A DNA stretch of 10,639 bases from BRH-c25 sp041690515. Lineage in GTDB: Bacteria > Bacillota > Clostridia > Lutisporales > Lutisporaceae. The stretch covers positions 1 through 10,639 of the forward strand of contig JAWLHF010000105.1 of the NCBI GenBank assembly GCA_041690515.1. The letters run 5' to 3'. The notes under the pieces are model-generated. The model was not told where the DNA came from and searched no databases. It saw only the letters and a list, made by a program, of their open reading frames with translations. This document shows, piece by piece, positions 1-7,606 of this stretch (position 1 is its first letter; each line of letters begins with the position of its first letter). The translations under genes were made by a program, and so were the position numbers.

Positions 1-987
1 GTAAATTCCGAAGGAATTGTGATACATGCCAATCCGGCGGCTTATAATATCTTTGATATAAAAAGGGAAGACCTCTACAACAGGAAATTTGACTATGCCT
101 CCCAGAAATTGAACCTGGGAATCACCTTCAATGATATGCTTAATGACAGCGAGAAGAACTTCAATATCTTAAGCATTAACAACCTTATTGTCAAAATCAG
201 TGTTGTACAGATAATGAATGAGCATAACGAGACTGAAGGTGCCATGCTGGTCCTTCAGGATGTAACCGAACAGGAGAAGCTGGATAAGATGCGCAAGGAG
301 TTTGTAGCAAATGTCTCTCATGAGCTGCGAACGCCCCTTACGACAATTAAAAGTTATACAGAGACTCTCCTGGACGGGGCTTTGGAAAGCAAGGAGTACA
401 CGGTCAATTTCCTTAAGGTCATAAACAGTGAGTCAGAAAGGATGACAAGGCTGGTTAAGGATCTGCTGCAGCTGTCCAAGCTTGATTATGACAAGATGGA
501 ATGGAATATGAAGAAGCTGAACATATTAAATATTACCAGAGACTGTGCGGAAAAAATGATCATGGCAGCAAAGCAGAAAAATCAATCACTGACTTTTGAA
601 GCTGTTGGGGAGATTTGTGAAATTATCGGCGATAAGGACAGAATAGAGCAGGTTATAATAAACATAATAAGCAACGCTATCAAATATACTCCTGAAAACG
701 GCAGTATAAAGGTTACAGCAAGTAAGGCCGACGATAAAGTGGAGATAAGGATAAAGGATACAGGCATGGGTATTCCTAAGGAGGACCTGCCAAGGCTGTT
801 TGAAAGATTCTACAGGGTTGATAAAGCACGATCCAGGGCTATGGGAGGTACAGGATTGGGACTTTCAATAGCAAAGAATATTATAGAGGCACATAAAGGT
901 ACTATTAGGATAGAAAGTGAGTACGGTAAAGGCAGTGAAGTAATAATAGATTTCCCTTGTGATAAAATTGAAAGAGCAGAAGCATAA
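1..987 (+). CDS. walK: Sensor histidine kinase WalK (VicK/YycG), C-terminal part
   Basis: The reading frame is open from base 1, so the gene starts upstream of the window. WalK is the membrane kinase that phosphorylates the response regulator WalR to control wall hydrolases and wall homeostasis. The visible part begins in a PAS domain (HANPAAYNIFD) and ends at its PAS-associated C-terminus (LVLQDVTEQEK). A HisKA dimerisation domain follows, with the H-box NVSHELRTPL; the phospho-accepting His codon is at 319-321. The HATPase_c domain then shows an N-box (IISNAIKYTP), a G1 box (DTGMGIP), an F-box (LFERFYR) and a G2 box (GGTGLGLSIAK), so the catalytic core looks complete. The transmembrane, sensor and HAMP regions are not in the window. 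Kinase domain alone would also fit PhoR; the adjacent yycH and yycI genes are what favour WalK. Kinase identity is near certain, the WalK assignment strong. Confidence 0.93.
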   Translation, partial: VNSEGIVIHANPAAYNIFDIKREDLYNRKFDYASQKLNLGITFNDMLNDSEKNFNILSINNLIVKISVVQIMNEHNETEGAMLVLQDVTEQEKLDKMRKEFVANVSHELRTPLTTIKSYTETLLDGALESKEYTVNFLKVINSESERMTRLVKDLLQLSKLDYDKMEWNMKKLNILNITRDCAEKMIMAAKQKNQSLTFEAVGEICEIIGDKDRIEQVIINIISNAIKYTPENGSIKVTASKADDKVEIRIKDTGMGIPKEDLPRLFERFYRVDKARSRAMGGTGLGLSIAKNIIEAHKGTIRIESEYGKGSEVIIDFPCDKIERAEA

Positions 988-1019
988 TAACCATTAGTAA
1001 TTCCTAAATATTCTCTTAA

Positions 1020-1058
1020 TGTAAAATAAGCTTAATTTGCTTGTAACAATGCTGTAAT
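1020..1058 (+). promoter_or_regulatory. WalR-type response-regulator box in 11-bp direct repeats
   Basis: TGTAAC (1042-1047) and TGTAAT (1053-1058) are separated by 5 bp, a perfect match to the described WalR consensus TGTWAH-N5-TGTWAH. A third half-site, TGTAAA (1020-1025), lies exactly two 11-bp steps upstream, and the intermediate register (CTTAAT, 1031-1036) is a degenerate match. The box ends 10 bp upstream of a TATAAT hexamer and takes the place of a -35 element, the geometry of OmpR/PhoB-class activation. The same spacing could serve a PhoP/PhoB regulator; the neighbouring walK makes WalR the better guess. The sequence match is direct; regulator identity and activation are inferred. 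Confidence 0.65.
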
Positions 1059-1068
1059 AAATATTATG

Positions 1069-1074
1069 TATAAT
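1069..1074 (+). promoter_or_regulatory. -10 box for the secreted protein-yycH-yycI unit
   Basis: A perfect TATAAT lies 61 bp before the start of the next gene. The hexamer 17 bp upstream (ACAATG, 1046-1051) is a poor -35, which fits a promoter dependent on the overlapping WalR-type box. Predicted transcription start is near 1081. Confidence 0.55.
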
Positions 1075-1134
1075 AATACTAAGGATTAGTATGGTTAATA
1101 GGGAAATTAATTCAAAGCCTTAGGGGGAATTCTC

Positions 1135-1674
1135 ATGTTGAAGAAGGTGCTGATTTCAGCAATCATTGCTACAGCAGTATTTGCAGCAGGTTCGGCGGTA
1201 TATGCACAATCAGAGTCAAATTATGCAAGAAACGGCAGGGATATTGAGCCGGTGTTTGATTTGCATTCAGATAAGGAAGAAACAAAGACTTTTAGTAAGG
1301 AATATGTTGTTTCCGGCAATGCAAAGGAAGGCACAAAAGTCACAATAAGTGTATACTGGTTCAGTGCCGATGATGAAAAGAGCATTATAGCCAACAAAAA
1401 ACAGTCTGAGAATTCCGAAAAGGAAGGAAAATGGATTTTGCAACAGGCTGATGAGTTCACAGTGGGGGCATCAGGAATGTTTGCAGAAACTGTGGCTTTG
1501 AATCTGGGAAAGAACAGGATTGTACTTTTTATAATAGATAAAGAAGAAAATACAGGGGAAAAGGTATTGGAAATAGAGCGCAGCTTGGAAAAAGAAGTAA
1601 GGGAAGAAGTCAATGGGAACTCCCTTAACAGGCTTGTTGAAGATATGTCAAGCAATACTGGCAAAGATAAATAG
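1135..1674 (+). CDS. Small secreted protein of unknown function in the wal operon
   Basis: This 179-aa protein is not one I recognise by family. Residues 1-24 form a clear Sec signal peptide: Lys at 3-4, a hydrophobic Ala/Ile/Val core, and a probable AxA-type cleavage after AVYA. The mature part (about 155 aa) has alternating beta-strand-like segments at about 55-140 (EYVVSGNAKEGTKVTISVYW, then GKNRIVLFIID), which suggests a small Ig-like or beta-sandwich fold. A charged, Glu-rich tail of about 35 residues follows. There is no lipobox and no second membrane segment, so it is probably released or wall-associated. The ATG follows a strong AGGGGGAA ribosome binding site. It lies between walK and yycH, directly behind the WalR-type box, and only about 30 nt separate it from yycH without a terminator. 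A role in wall sensing or WalK regulation is inferred from position alone. The classical Bacillus wal operon has no gene here. Confidence 0.8.
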   Translation: MLKKVLISAIIATAVFAAGSAVYAQSESNYARNGRDIEPVFDLHSDKEETKTFSKEYVVSGNAKEGTKVTISVYWFSADDEKSIIANKKQSENSEKEGKWILQQADEFTVGASGMFAETVALNLGKNRIVLFIIDKEENTGEKVLEIERSLEKEVREEVNGNSLNRLVEDMSSNTGKDK

Positions 1675-1706
1675 AGCATGATAAATGCATTATACAGGTG
1701 ATTATA

Positions 1707-3116
1707 TTGAACCGAGAGAGAGTTAAATCAGTATCTTTATTATTTCTGGTTATATTGAGTTTTATATTGACTACCCGAATATGGTTTTACACTTCCATTG
1801 AGGGTATTTTTATTATGTCCGGAAATAAATCCATAAAGACTGATTATAATGCGGAATATGATAAATCTGATCTATTAAAACCCCATAAGCTTATTGTAAG
1901 CTTTGGTGAAAACAGCACAATCCAATATGACAACAAAGACAACAGCGAAACCTACAATAGGATATTCAAAGAAGCCAAGAGAGTGGTAAGGACAGCAATC
2001 CTTGTAAACAGCAAAGAAAGTGTAAATAAACTGCCCCAGGAGGAATTAAACAGAATAAGAAACACAAGAGGGGTAAGCTTCATTTTTCACATGCCTTTGG
2101 AAATTGGAGCAGTGTATAAGCTGATGAATATCAGCAGTGATGCTGATGTAGGCATAAAGAGCGTTGATGAGATAATTGTTGCCCAAAGCTTGAGAAGACT
2201 ATATCTTCATGATACAGAGCAGAATCTGCTTTATGAATTGAGAACAGAAGGTGTACAGAACAATCTGGACTTTATCATTACCAGTCTTGAGAAGCAATCC
2301 ACAATAACCAGCTTATACCTAAACAGGTTCCAGCCTGACCGCTTCAGTAAGAATGCAATTGTACCTACAAAGATTGGAACAAAGGGACTGCCGGTGCTTT
2401 TAGGGGAAAGGGAACTGGTGGTGGATAATGAAATACCTGATGATATAGCAAAACTGTTTGACGGAGATATAATGTCACTCAGCATCATTAAGAACATGGA
2501 TGGGACTATTGTTTATACGGACAGGGAAAACAGGGTAGTAAAGCTGTATACAAACGGAATGCTTGAGTACGTTGATTATGAACTGCAATCAACTGATTAT
2601 AAAAGCATCGATGTAAGAAGCGCCATTGACATCAGTACTGAATTTGTCAGCAACCACTTTGGCTTTCCCGAAAACAGCTATATATCTGATATAATAAGGA
2701 GTATGACGGGGAACAGGTATATTATCAGATACAGATATGCATATGAAGGAATTCCCATAGTAATGCCTTCCGGCACCAGTGTTGATACGATAGAAGTAGA
2801 AATCGTCGGGGATCAGGTTAAAAGGTATAAGAGAATAATAAGAAATTTCACCGATGAGCTGGAAACAAAACAGGTGATGGACTTCATAGACATACTCAAT
2901 ATTTTGCTGGATAGTAAAGTTGAGGCGCTAAGTGGAGAAAAAATAAAAACAATTAAGGATATGTACCTTGCATATTATGAGCGGTATAATCAGAACAGCA
3001 TAACCTATGTGCCGGTTTGGGTTGTGGATGTTACGGTTGAGAGGTTTGAAAAAGGTACGGTATTGAACCAGCGTTATATAATAAACGCTGAGACAGGAAT
3101 CATACTGGATAAGTAG
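1707..3116 (+). CDS. yycH: WalK regulatory protein YycH
   Basis: YycH is a single-pass membrane protein with an extracytoplasmic domain; with YycI it binds the WalK transmembrane region and modulates kinase activity. The N-terminus NRERVKSVSLLFLVILSFIL, with one transmembrane helix at about residues 9-27, is typical of the family, and the length of 469 aa is in the usual range. The rest is extracytoplasmic and ends in a PepSY-like beta domain (VWVVDVTVERF, then AETGIILDK). I chose TTG at 1707 because GGTGAT (1697-1702) lies at ribosome-binding distance and the resulting start matches family N-termini. GTG at 1698 would add three residues and lacks a good ribosome binding site. YycI follows after 21 nt, so the two are cotranscribed. 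Sequence conservation in this family is low, so the call rests on topology, N-terminus and synteny. Confidence 0.85.
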   Translation: MNRERVKSVSLLFLVILSFILTTRIWFYTSIEGIFIMSGNKSIKTDYNAEYDKSDLLKPHKLIVSFGENSTIQYDNKDNSETYNRIFKEAKRVVRTAILVNSKESVNKLPQEELNRIRNTRGVSFIFHMPLEIGAVYKLMNISSDADVGIKSVDEIIVAQSLRRLYLHDTEQNLLYELRTEGVQNNLDFIITSLEKQSTITSLYLNRFQPDRFSKNAIVPTKIGTKGLPVLLGERELVVDNEIPDDIAKLFDGDIMSLSIIKNMDGTIVYTDRENRVVKLYTNGMLEYVDYELQSTDYKSIDVRSAIDISTEFVSNHFGFPENSYISDIIRSMTGNRYIIRYRYAYEGIPIVMPSGTSVDTIEVEIVGDQVKRYKRIIRNFTDELETKQVMDFIDILNILLDSKVEALSGEKIKTIKDMYLAYYERYNQNSITYVPVWVVDVTVERFEKGTVLNQRYIINAETGIILDK

Positions 3117-3137
3117 GATCCTGGGAGGGGATTATTG

Positions 3138-4019
3138 ATGGATTGGGCAAAAGCAAAGACAATTCTGATAGCTGTTTTTTTGGCAATCAACATCTTCCTT
3201 TTGTATATAATCATTGGTGCTAATACAAGCAGTATCGGCCATGTAGATAGTGAAAATGTAAAATTCATCACCGATTATCTGGCTGAAAAGGATATCACGG
3301 TCAAAGGAGCAGTTCCTTTGAAAAAGACTGATATGCCTTCAATTACTGTGAAATATAAGCTGTTCAACAGGGAAGATATCATTGGAGCTTTGTTCTCTCA
3401 CAAGGAAAAGCTTGTTGAATCGTTGACTGACAGTACAAAAATGTTCAGAGGGGAGAATGCAGAGGCTGCAATTAAGGATGGCAGGGAGCTAATCTACACT
3501 AATAGAAGCATAAAGCCTGCTGCGGCCATTGAAGAGAAGGCCTGCCAGAAAAGGATAAGTGAGTTTCTTAGCAGATTGGGAATGAAGGATAATGCCAACA
3601 TTAGAAGAGTAGAGGATCTGGAAGGTTATAAGAGATATATTTATGGGCAGACCTTCAGGGGGGCACCGATATATAACAGTATAATGGAATTCTACGTAAA
3701 TGATGCTGGAGTGCATAGAGCGAGAATAGTATGGTTTGAGATGATAAAACAGGAAGGAAAAAGGACTGAGGTCATTTCACCTGTTGTTGCATTGCTGTAC
3801 ATACCGGAACATAACAAAGTAAGTGAACTTCCCAGTAAGGAAGTATTGGATATCCAGCAGGGATATTACTTTGGTACCGGCTCAAGAGATCAGGTAGATG
3901 TTTCCATGGTTGCGGAAGGTACTGCCTTTCCGGTATGGAGAATTACCACCGAACGGGATATTATCTACATAAATGCATATAATGAAAAGGCTGAAGGGGT
4001 AGAAAAGGCTATTAAATAG
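3138..4019 (+). CDS. yycI: WalK regulatory protein YycI
   Basis: YycI partners YycH at the outer face of the membrane to control WalK. The protein has 293 aa. The N-terminus MDWAKAKTILIAVFLAINIF matches the family signature MDW..xKTI followed by a single transmembrane helix (about residues 7-27). The extracytoplasmic domain carries the YycI-like segment YIYGQTFRGAPIYN and a C-terminal PepSY-like part (TAFPVWRITTERDIIYINAY). The start is ATG at 3138, 7 nt after GGGAGGGG (3123-3130); TTG at 3135 is possible but less likely. The stop codon lies inside the stem of an intrinsic terminator, so this gene ends the walK-yycH-yycI transcript. Confidence 0.9.
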   Translation: MDWAKAKTILIAVFLAINIFLLYIIIGANTSSIGHVDSENVKFITDYLAEKDITVKGAVPLKKTDMPSITVKYKLFNREDIIGALFSHKEKLVESLTDSTKMFRGENAEAAIKDGRELIYTNRSIKPAAAIEEKACQKRISEFLSRLGMKDNANIRRVEDLEGYKRYIYGQTFRGAPIYNSIMEFYVNDAGVHRARIVWFEMIKQEGKRTEVISPVVALLYIPEHNKVSELPSKEVLDIQQGYYFGTGSRDQVDVSMVAEGTAFPVWRITTERDIIYINAYNEKAEGVEKAIK

Positions 4020-4028
4020 CCTTTTTTT
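4003..4028 (+). terminator. Intrinsic terminator overlapping the yycI stop
   Basis: The arms AAAAGGCTAT (4003-4012) and ATAGCCTTTT (4016-4025) pair perfectly around a 3-nt loop and run into seven T residues (4022-4028). The yycI stop codon (4017-4019) is inside the right arm. This separates the yycH-yycI unit from murA. Confidence 0.85.
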
Positions 4029-4034
4029 GCTATA

Positions 4035-4063
4035 TTATCAAATCTATGAAACAATGTTATAAT
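4035..4063 (+). promoter_or_regulatory. Extended -10 promoter of the murA-walJ-htrA-rlmH unit
   Basis: TTATCA (4035-4040, 4 of 6 matches to the -35 consensus) is followed after 17 bp by a perfect TATAAT (4058-4063). A TG at 4055-4056 makes it an extended -10 (TGTTATAAT). The predicted start is near 4070, which leaves a leader of about 80 nt. The motif ATGTTATA recurs at 4054-4061 and 4068-4075, a 14-bp-spaced direct repeat over the -10 and start region. Each contains TGTTAT, which fits a WalR half-site, but the spacing is not the canonical 11 bp. Confidence 0.7.
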
Positions 4064-4152
4064 TAAAATGTTATAGCTATCGCTATTATTGGCAAGTATT
4101 CAAAGTAGGAATTGCATTATTCATTAATATCAAGTAAAAAGGGGTTTGTACT

Positions 4153-5412
4153 TTGGAAGAAAAATTGATAATCAAAGGAAATAAGAAGCTTCAAGGAGAA
4201 TTATGCATCAGCGGTGCAAAGAATTCTGCCGTAGGAATAATTCCAGCAGCCATACTCTCTGATTCCAAGTGTATTATACGTAATCTGCCGGACATAGACG
4301 ATGTCAGATATCTGAAGGAGCTGCTGCAACAAGTTGGTGCAAAGGTGAAGCCGGGTAATTCCGGAGAGCTTGAAATAGACAACAAGGATATGAAGAGCTA
4401 TAAGGTGGACTTTGAAATAGCAAAGAAAATGCGTGCCTCCTACTATTTTTTAGGGGCATTTCTAGGAAAGTTCAAAAAAGCTGAGGTGCCTTTTCCGGGG
4501 GGCTGTGATATCGGAATACGACCTATTGATCAGCACATAAAAGGCTTTGAAGCGCTGGGGGCAAAGATAAAGGTAGAACATGGAGTGATAAAGGCCAGAG
4601 CATCAGAGCTGGTAGGGGCACCAATATATATGGACGTTGTCAGCGTAGGAGCTACGATAAATATAATACTTGCAGCATGTAAGGCAAAAGGAGTAACAAC
4701 AATAGAGAATGCTGCCAAGGAGCCGTACATAGTTGATATCGCCAACCTGTTAAATGCAATGGGTGCGAATATAAAGGGAGCAGGCACTGATGTCATAAAG
4801 ATAAAAGGGGTTGAGCATCTTGGAGGCTGTGAGCATGCTATAATACCTGATATGATGGAAGCAGGGACATATATGATTGCAGCTGCAGCTACTCAAGGAG
4901 ACGTTCTTATTAAGAACGTGATTCCTACACATCTTGAATCGATATCTGCAAAGCTCAGGGAAATGGGCGTTGAAATAGAAGAGAATGAGGATTCTATAAG
5001 AGTCAGGACAGTGGAAAGGCCAAAAGCTGTTAACATAAAAACAATCCCATATCCGGGTTTTCCGACCGATCTGCAGCAGCCAATGAGTGTGCTTCTTTCA
5101 ATAGCAGAGGGTACAGGGATCATAACGGAAAGCATATGGGAAGGCAGATTCAAGCATGTGGATGAGTTGAAGAGGATGGGCGCCAATATCAAAGTAGAGG
5201 GGCGTGTGGCAATAATCGAGGGAATACAAAAGCTTTCGGGATCTCCTGTATATGCTACTGATCTAAGGGCAGGTGCAGCAATGGTTATAGCAGGACTGGC
5301 CGCAGAAGGAGAGACGGAGATAAGCAACCTGAAGCATATAGACAGAGGATATGAGAACCTTGTAGATAAGCTTAAAAGCGTTGGTGCAGATATAACAAGA
5401 GTACAGAGATAG
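4153..5412 (+). CDS. murA: UDP-N-acetylglucosamine 1-carboxyvinyltransferase MurA
   Basis: MurA transfers enolpyruvyl from phosphoenolpyruvate to UDP-GlcNAc, the first committed step of peptidoglycan synthesis in the cytoplasm. The 419-aa length is standard for this two-domain inverted alpha/beta barrel enzyme of the EPSP synthase family. Visible active-site elements are Lys23 in SGAKNS, the loop PFPGGCDIGIRP with catalytic Cys118 (the residue fosfomycin alkylates in the family), Asp in GFPTDLQQP, and the C-terminal Arg motif DLRAGAAMVIAG. The start is a TTG, with AAAAGGGG about 8 nt upstream, and it gives the family N-terminus EEKLIIKGNKKLQGE. Clostridia often carry two MurA paralogues; I cannot tell which one this is. 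Its position between yycI and walJ departs from the Bacillus wal operon order. A promoter and terminator in front allow transcription independent of walK. Confidence 0.96.
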   Translation: MEEKLIIKGNKKLQGELCISGAKNSAVGIIPAAILSDSKCIIRNLPDIDDVRYLKELLQQVGAKVKPGNSGELEIDNKDMKSYKVDFEIAKKMRASYYFLGAFLGKFKKAEVPFPGGCDIGIRPIDQHIKGFEALGAKIKVEHGVIKARASELVGAPIYMDVVSVGATINIILAACKAKGVTTIENAAKEPYIVDIANLLNAMGANIKGAGTDVIKIKGVEHLGGCEHAIIPDMMEAGTYMIAAAATQGDVLIKNVIPTHLESISAKLREMGVEIEENEDSIRVRTVERPKAVNIKTIPYPGFPTDLQQPMSVLLSIAEGTGIITESIWEGRFKHVDELKRMGANIKVEGRVAIIEGIQKLSGSPVYATDLRAGAAMVIAGLAAEGETEISNLKHIDRGYENLVDKLKSVGADITRVQR

Positions 5413-5449
5413 ATAACAATATCAGATGTGATAGTTGCTGGAGGATAAA

Positions 5450-6247
5450 ATGGGGATAAGACTTTGCTCACTGGCAAGTGGGAGCAGTGGAAACTGTATA
5501 TTTGTGGGGAATGACAATAGTGGAGTATTGGTGGATTGCGGTGTAAGCGGCAAAGAGATACTTAGCAATCTTAATAACATTGGAGTATGCTCAAGTACAA
5601 TAAAAGCAATTGTAGTAACTCACGAGCATTCAGACCATATCAGGAGTGTAGGCATCATATCCAGAAAGCTTGGAATACCGATATATGCGAATTTGGAGAC
5701 CTGGGACAGTATGGCGGATTCTATAGGGGCTGTAAAGCCGGAAAACATCAGGTATTTTAAAGTAGGAGAAGACCTGGAGATTGAAGGGGTCAGCATAAAG
5801 TCATACAGCATACCTCATGACGCAGCAAATCCTGTTGGCTTCTGCTTCTTTGATGGCAGCAGAAAGGTAAGTATAGCAACCGACTTGGGATATTTCAGTG
5901 ATACTGTGAAAGAGAATATAAGCGGCTCAGATATGGTTATGCTGGAATCCAACCATGATATTGAAATGCTGCGGGTGGGAAGATATCCGTATTTTCTGAA
6001 AAGGAGAATACTTAGCGAACATGGGCATCTTTCCAACGAAGCGGCAGGAAATGCAGTATATGAACTGCTGCAGACAGGAGTTCGGGAAGTGCTGCTTGGT
6101 CATTTAAGCAAGGAGAATAATTTTCCGGAGCTTGCATATGAGACTGTAAAGGGTATATTGGAGCAGAAGAGTGTGAAGATAAATGATGATATAAGGTTGG
6201 ATTTGGCGCCCAGAAGCGGCGTGAGCCAATGTTATTATATCAAATAA
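5450..6247 (+). CDS. walJ: Metallo-beta-lactamase-fold protein WalJ (YycJ)
   Basis: This 265-aa protein belongs to the YycJ/WalJ branch of the MBL-fold family. Members are encoded in wal operons and have been linked to exonuclease-like activity and coordination of cell division with DNA replication; the exact substrate is unsettled. The N-terminus IRLCSLASGSSGNC is diagnostic. The metal-binding motif HEHSDH is at residues 58-63, with further ligand candidates His123, Asp145 (ATDLGYFSD) and His218 (LLGHLS). The family signature ESNHD is at 166-170, and SEHGHLSNEAA follows. ATG at 5450 is preferred because GGAGG (5440-5444) sits just upstream. A TTG at 5435 in the same frame would place that ribosome binding site inside the gene. 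It follows murA after 37 nt with no terminator. Confidence 0.94.
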   Translation: MGIRLCSLASGSSGNCIFVGNDNSGVLVDCGVSGKEILSNLNNIGVCSSTIKAIVVTHEHSDHIRSVGIISRKLGIPIYANLETWDSMADSIGAVKPENIRYFKVGEDLEIEGVSIKSYSIPHDAANPVGFCFFDGSRKVSIATDLGYFSDTVKENISGSDMVMLESNHDIEMLRVGRYPYFLKRRILSEHGHLSNEAAGNAVYELLQTGVREVLLGHLSKENNFPELAYETVKGILEQKSVKINDDIRLDLAPRSGVSQCYYIK

Positions 6248-6292
6248 AGGAATCATGACGATTTTTATGCCCACTAGGTGGATATATTAATA

Positions 6293-6323
6293 ACAGAAAG
6301 AATATTCTGTAATGATAAATTAC
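6293..6323 (+). repeat. Small overlapping palindromes in the htrA leader
   Basis: The 93-bp gap before htrA holds ACAGAA (6293-6298)/TTCTGT (6305-6310), a 10-bp perfect palindrome AGAATATTCT (6299-6308), and GTAAT (6309-6313)/ATTAC (6319-6323). They could be an operator or a small RNA hairpin. I saw no convincing promoter here, so htrA is probably read through from murA. Short palindromes are expected by chance in AT-rich DNA. Confidence 0.25.
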
Positions 6324-6340
6324 CTGTGGAGGATGAGTAT

Positions 6341-7606
6341 ATGGACAATTTTGATGACAGGACAATTGCACAGCAGGAAGAAAAAGACCGGGAAATGCAA
6401 AGTGTACTGATTGAAGACAATAATAACAATAATGGACAGAACATATTAGACTCAACAGATAAAAGACCCATCAGCGATAAAAATGAATTCAGAAGCTACA
6501 GAAGACCCTCGGGATTGTCGTACCTGACAACCGCACTTGTTGGTGCCATTATTGGGGGGCTTATTGTAGCTGTTATTGTACCTCCATATCTATATGCAAA
6601 GCTGACGCCTATTCAACAGAGCGGAGAGGTTCAGTTGGGACAGCAGTTGGTGATAAAGCCATCAGAGGAATTGAATGTGGCAGCGGCAGTAGCACAGAAG
6701 GTCACCCCCGCAGTAGTCAGGATCAGTACTGTTACGGTGGAAAGGGATCTTTTCTTCGGAAGGCGCTCCTATGAAGGAGTAGGGTCCGGCGTGATAATTG
6801 ATACCAATGGATATATAATAACCAATGCCCATGTGGTAGGTAAGCATCCTGAGGAGCTCATGGTGTTCTTTAAAGACGGCAGGGAGCTTAACGGAAAGGT
6901 ATTGTGGCAAGACAGCCTTCTGGACCTGGCGGTAGTCAAAGTTGAAGCAACGGGTCTGCCTGCAGCGGAATTGGGTGATTCTGACGGACTCATAGTAGGT
7001 GAGACCAGCATTGCCATAGGGAATCCGCTGGGTATGCGTTTTGAGAGAACAGTTACACAAGGTATAGTATCCGGCCTCAACAGAAGCATAATGGTGGAAC
7101 AGGGTTCTGTGATGGAAGACCTGATACAGACAGATGCAGCCATAAACCCCGGAAACAGCGGCGGGCCATTGATAAACAGCAAAGGACAGGTAATAGGTAT
7201 CAACACAGTGAAGGCATCGGCAGAAGGTCTGGGTTTTGCTATCCCGATCAACATAACAAAGCCTATAACCCAGAAGCTTATAAAAAACGGCGAGTTCATA
7301 CCAACATATATGGGAATTACACCACTGGACAGCGAGATGCTCGGATATTATGCAACAGATATTGAGATACAGAAGGGAATTTACATATATGATGTGAAAA
7401 ATGGCACTCCAGCAGCAGGTGTAGGGCTTAAAGCAGGGGATGTCATAACTCATATCAATGATATAGAAGTAAATACCCTCGTTAAGTTCAAAAGCGTATT
7501 GTATGGCATGAATCCGGGTGATACCATAAAAGTCAGATATCTGAAGAATAAAAATGAATACACTGTAGATATAAAACTGGCGGAAATGCCGGAGGAATAC
7601 AGATAA
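6341..7606 (+). CDS. htrA: Membrane-anchored serine protease HtrA/DegP-like
   Basis: HtrA proteases degrade or refold damaged proteins at the outer face of the cytoplasmic membrane. The protein has 421 aa. The first 60 residues are cytoplasmic, acidic and Asn-rich; the codons at about 6418-6435 form an AAT/AAC run. One transmembrane helix follows at about residues 62-85 (LVGAIIGGLIVAVIV). The trypsin-like domain (S1C) shows the complete triad: His164 (ITNAHVVG), Asp195 (LLDLAVVK) and Ser273 (NPGNSGGPL). A single PDZ domain occupies about residues 320-415 (GIYIYDVKNGTPAAGVGLKAGDVI). ATG at 6341 has GGAGG 8 nt upstream; the in-frame GTG at 6278 has no ribosome binding site and would add 21 residues. 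The stop overlaps the next start by 1 nt (TAATG). An htrA-type gene between walJ and rlmH is the usual Bacillus order. Confidence 0.95.
   Translation: MDNFDDRTIAQQEEKDREMQSVLIEDNNNNNGQNILDSTDKRPISDKNEFRSYRRPSGLSYLTTALVGAIIGGLIVAVIVPPYLYAKLTPIQQSGEVQLGQQLVIKPSEELNVAAAVAQKVTPAVVRISTVTVERDLFFGRRSYEGVGSGVIIDTNGYIITNAHVVGKHPEELMVFFKDGRELNGKVLWQDSLLDLAVVKVEATGLPAAELGDSDGLIVGETSIAIGNPLGMRFERTVTQGIVSGLNRSIMVEQGSVMEDLIQTDAAINPGNSGGPLINSKGQVIGINTVKASAEGLGFAIPINITKPITQKLIKNGEFIPTYMGITPLDSEMLGYYATDIEIQKGIYIYDVKNGTPAAGVGLKAGDVITHINDIEVNTLVKFKSVLYGMNPGDTIKVRYLKNKNEYTVDIKLAEMPEEYR

Noticed and set aside
4893..5477. Open frame of 194 codons on the - strand
   Set aside because: It is antisense to murA and the start of walJ, both well supported; Ser/Pro/Ile-rich composition is typical of a shadow frame.
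6248..6340. Independent promoter for htrA
   Set aside because: TATATT-like sequence is present but no -35 lies at acceptable spacing; read-through from murA-walJ is simpler.
6418..6435. AAT/AAC trinucleotide run in the htrA N-terminal region as a phase-variable repeat
   Set aside because: Only about five imperfect units, and trinucleotide changes would keep the frame, so an on/off switch is not expected.
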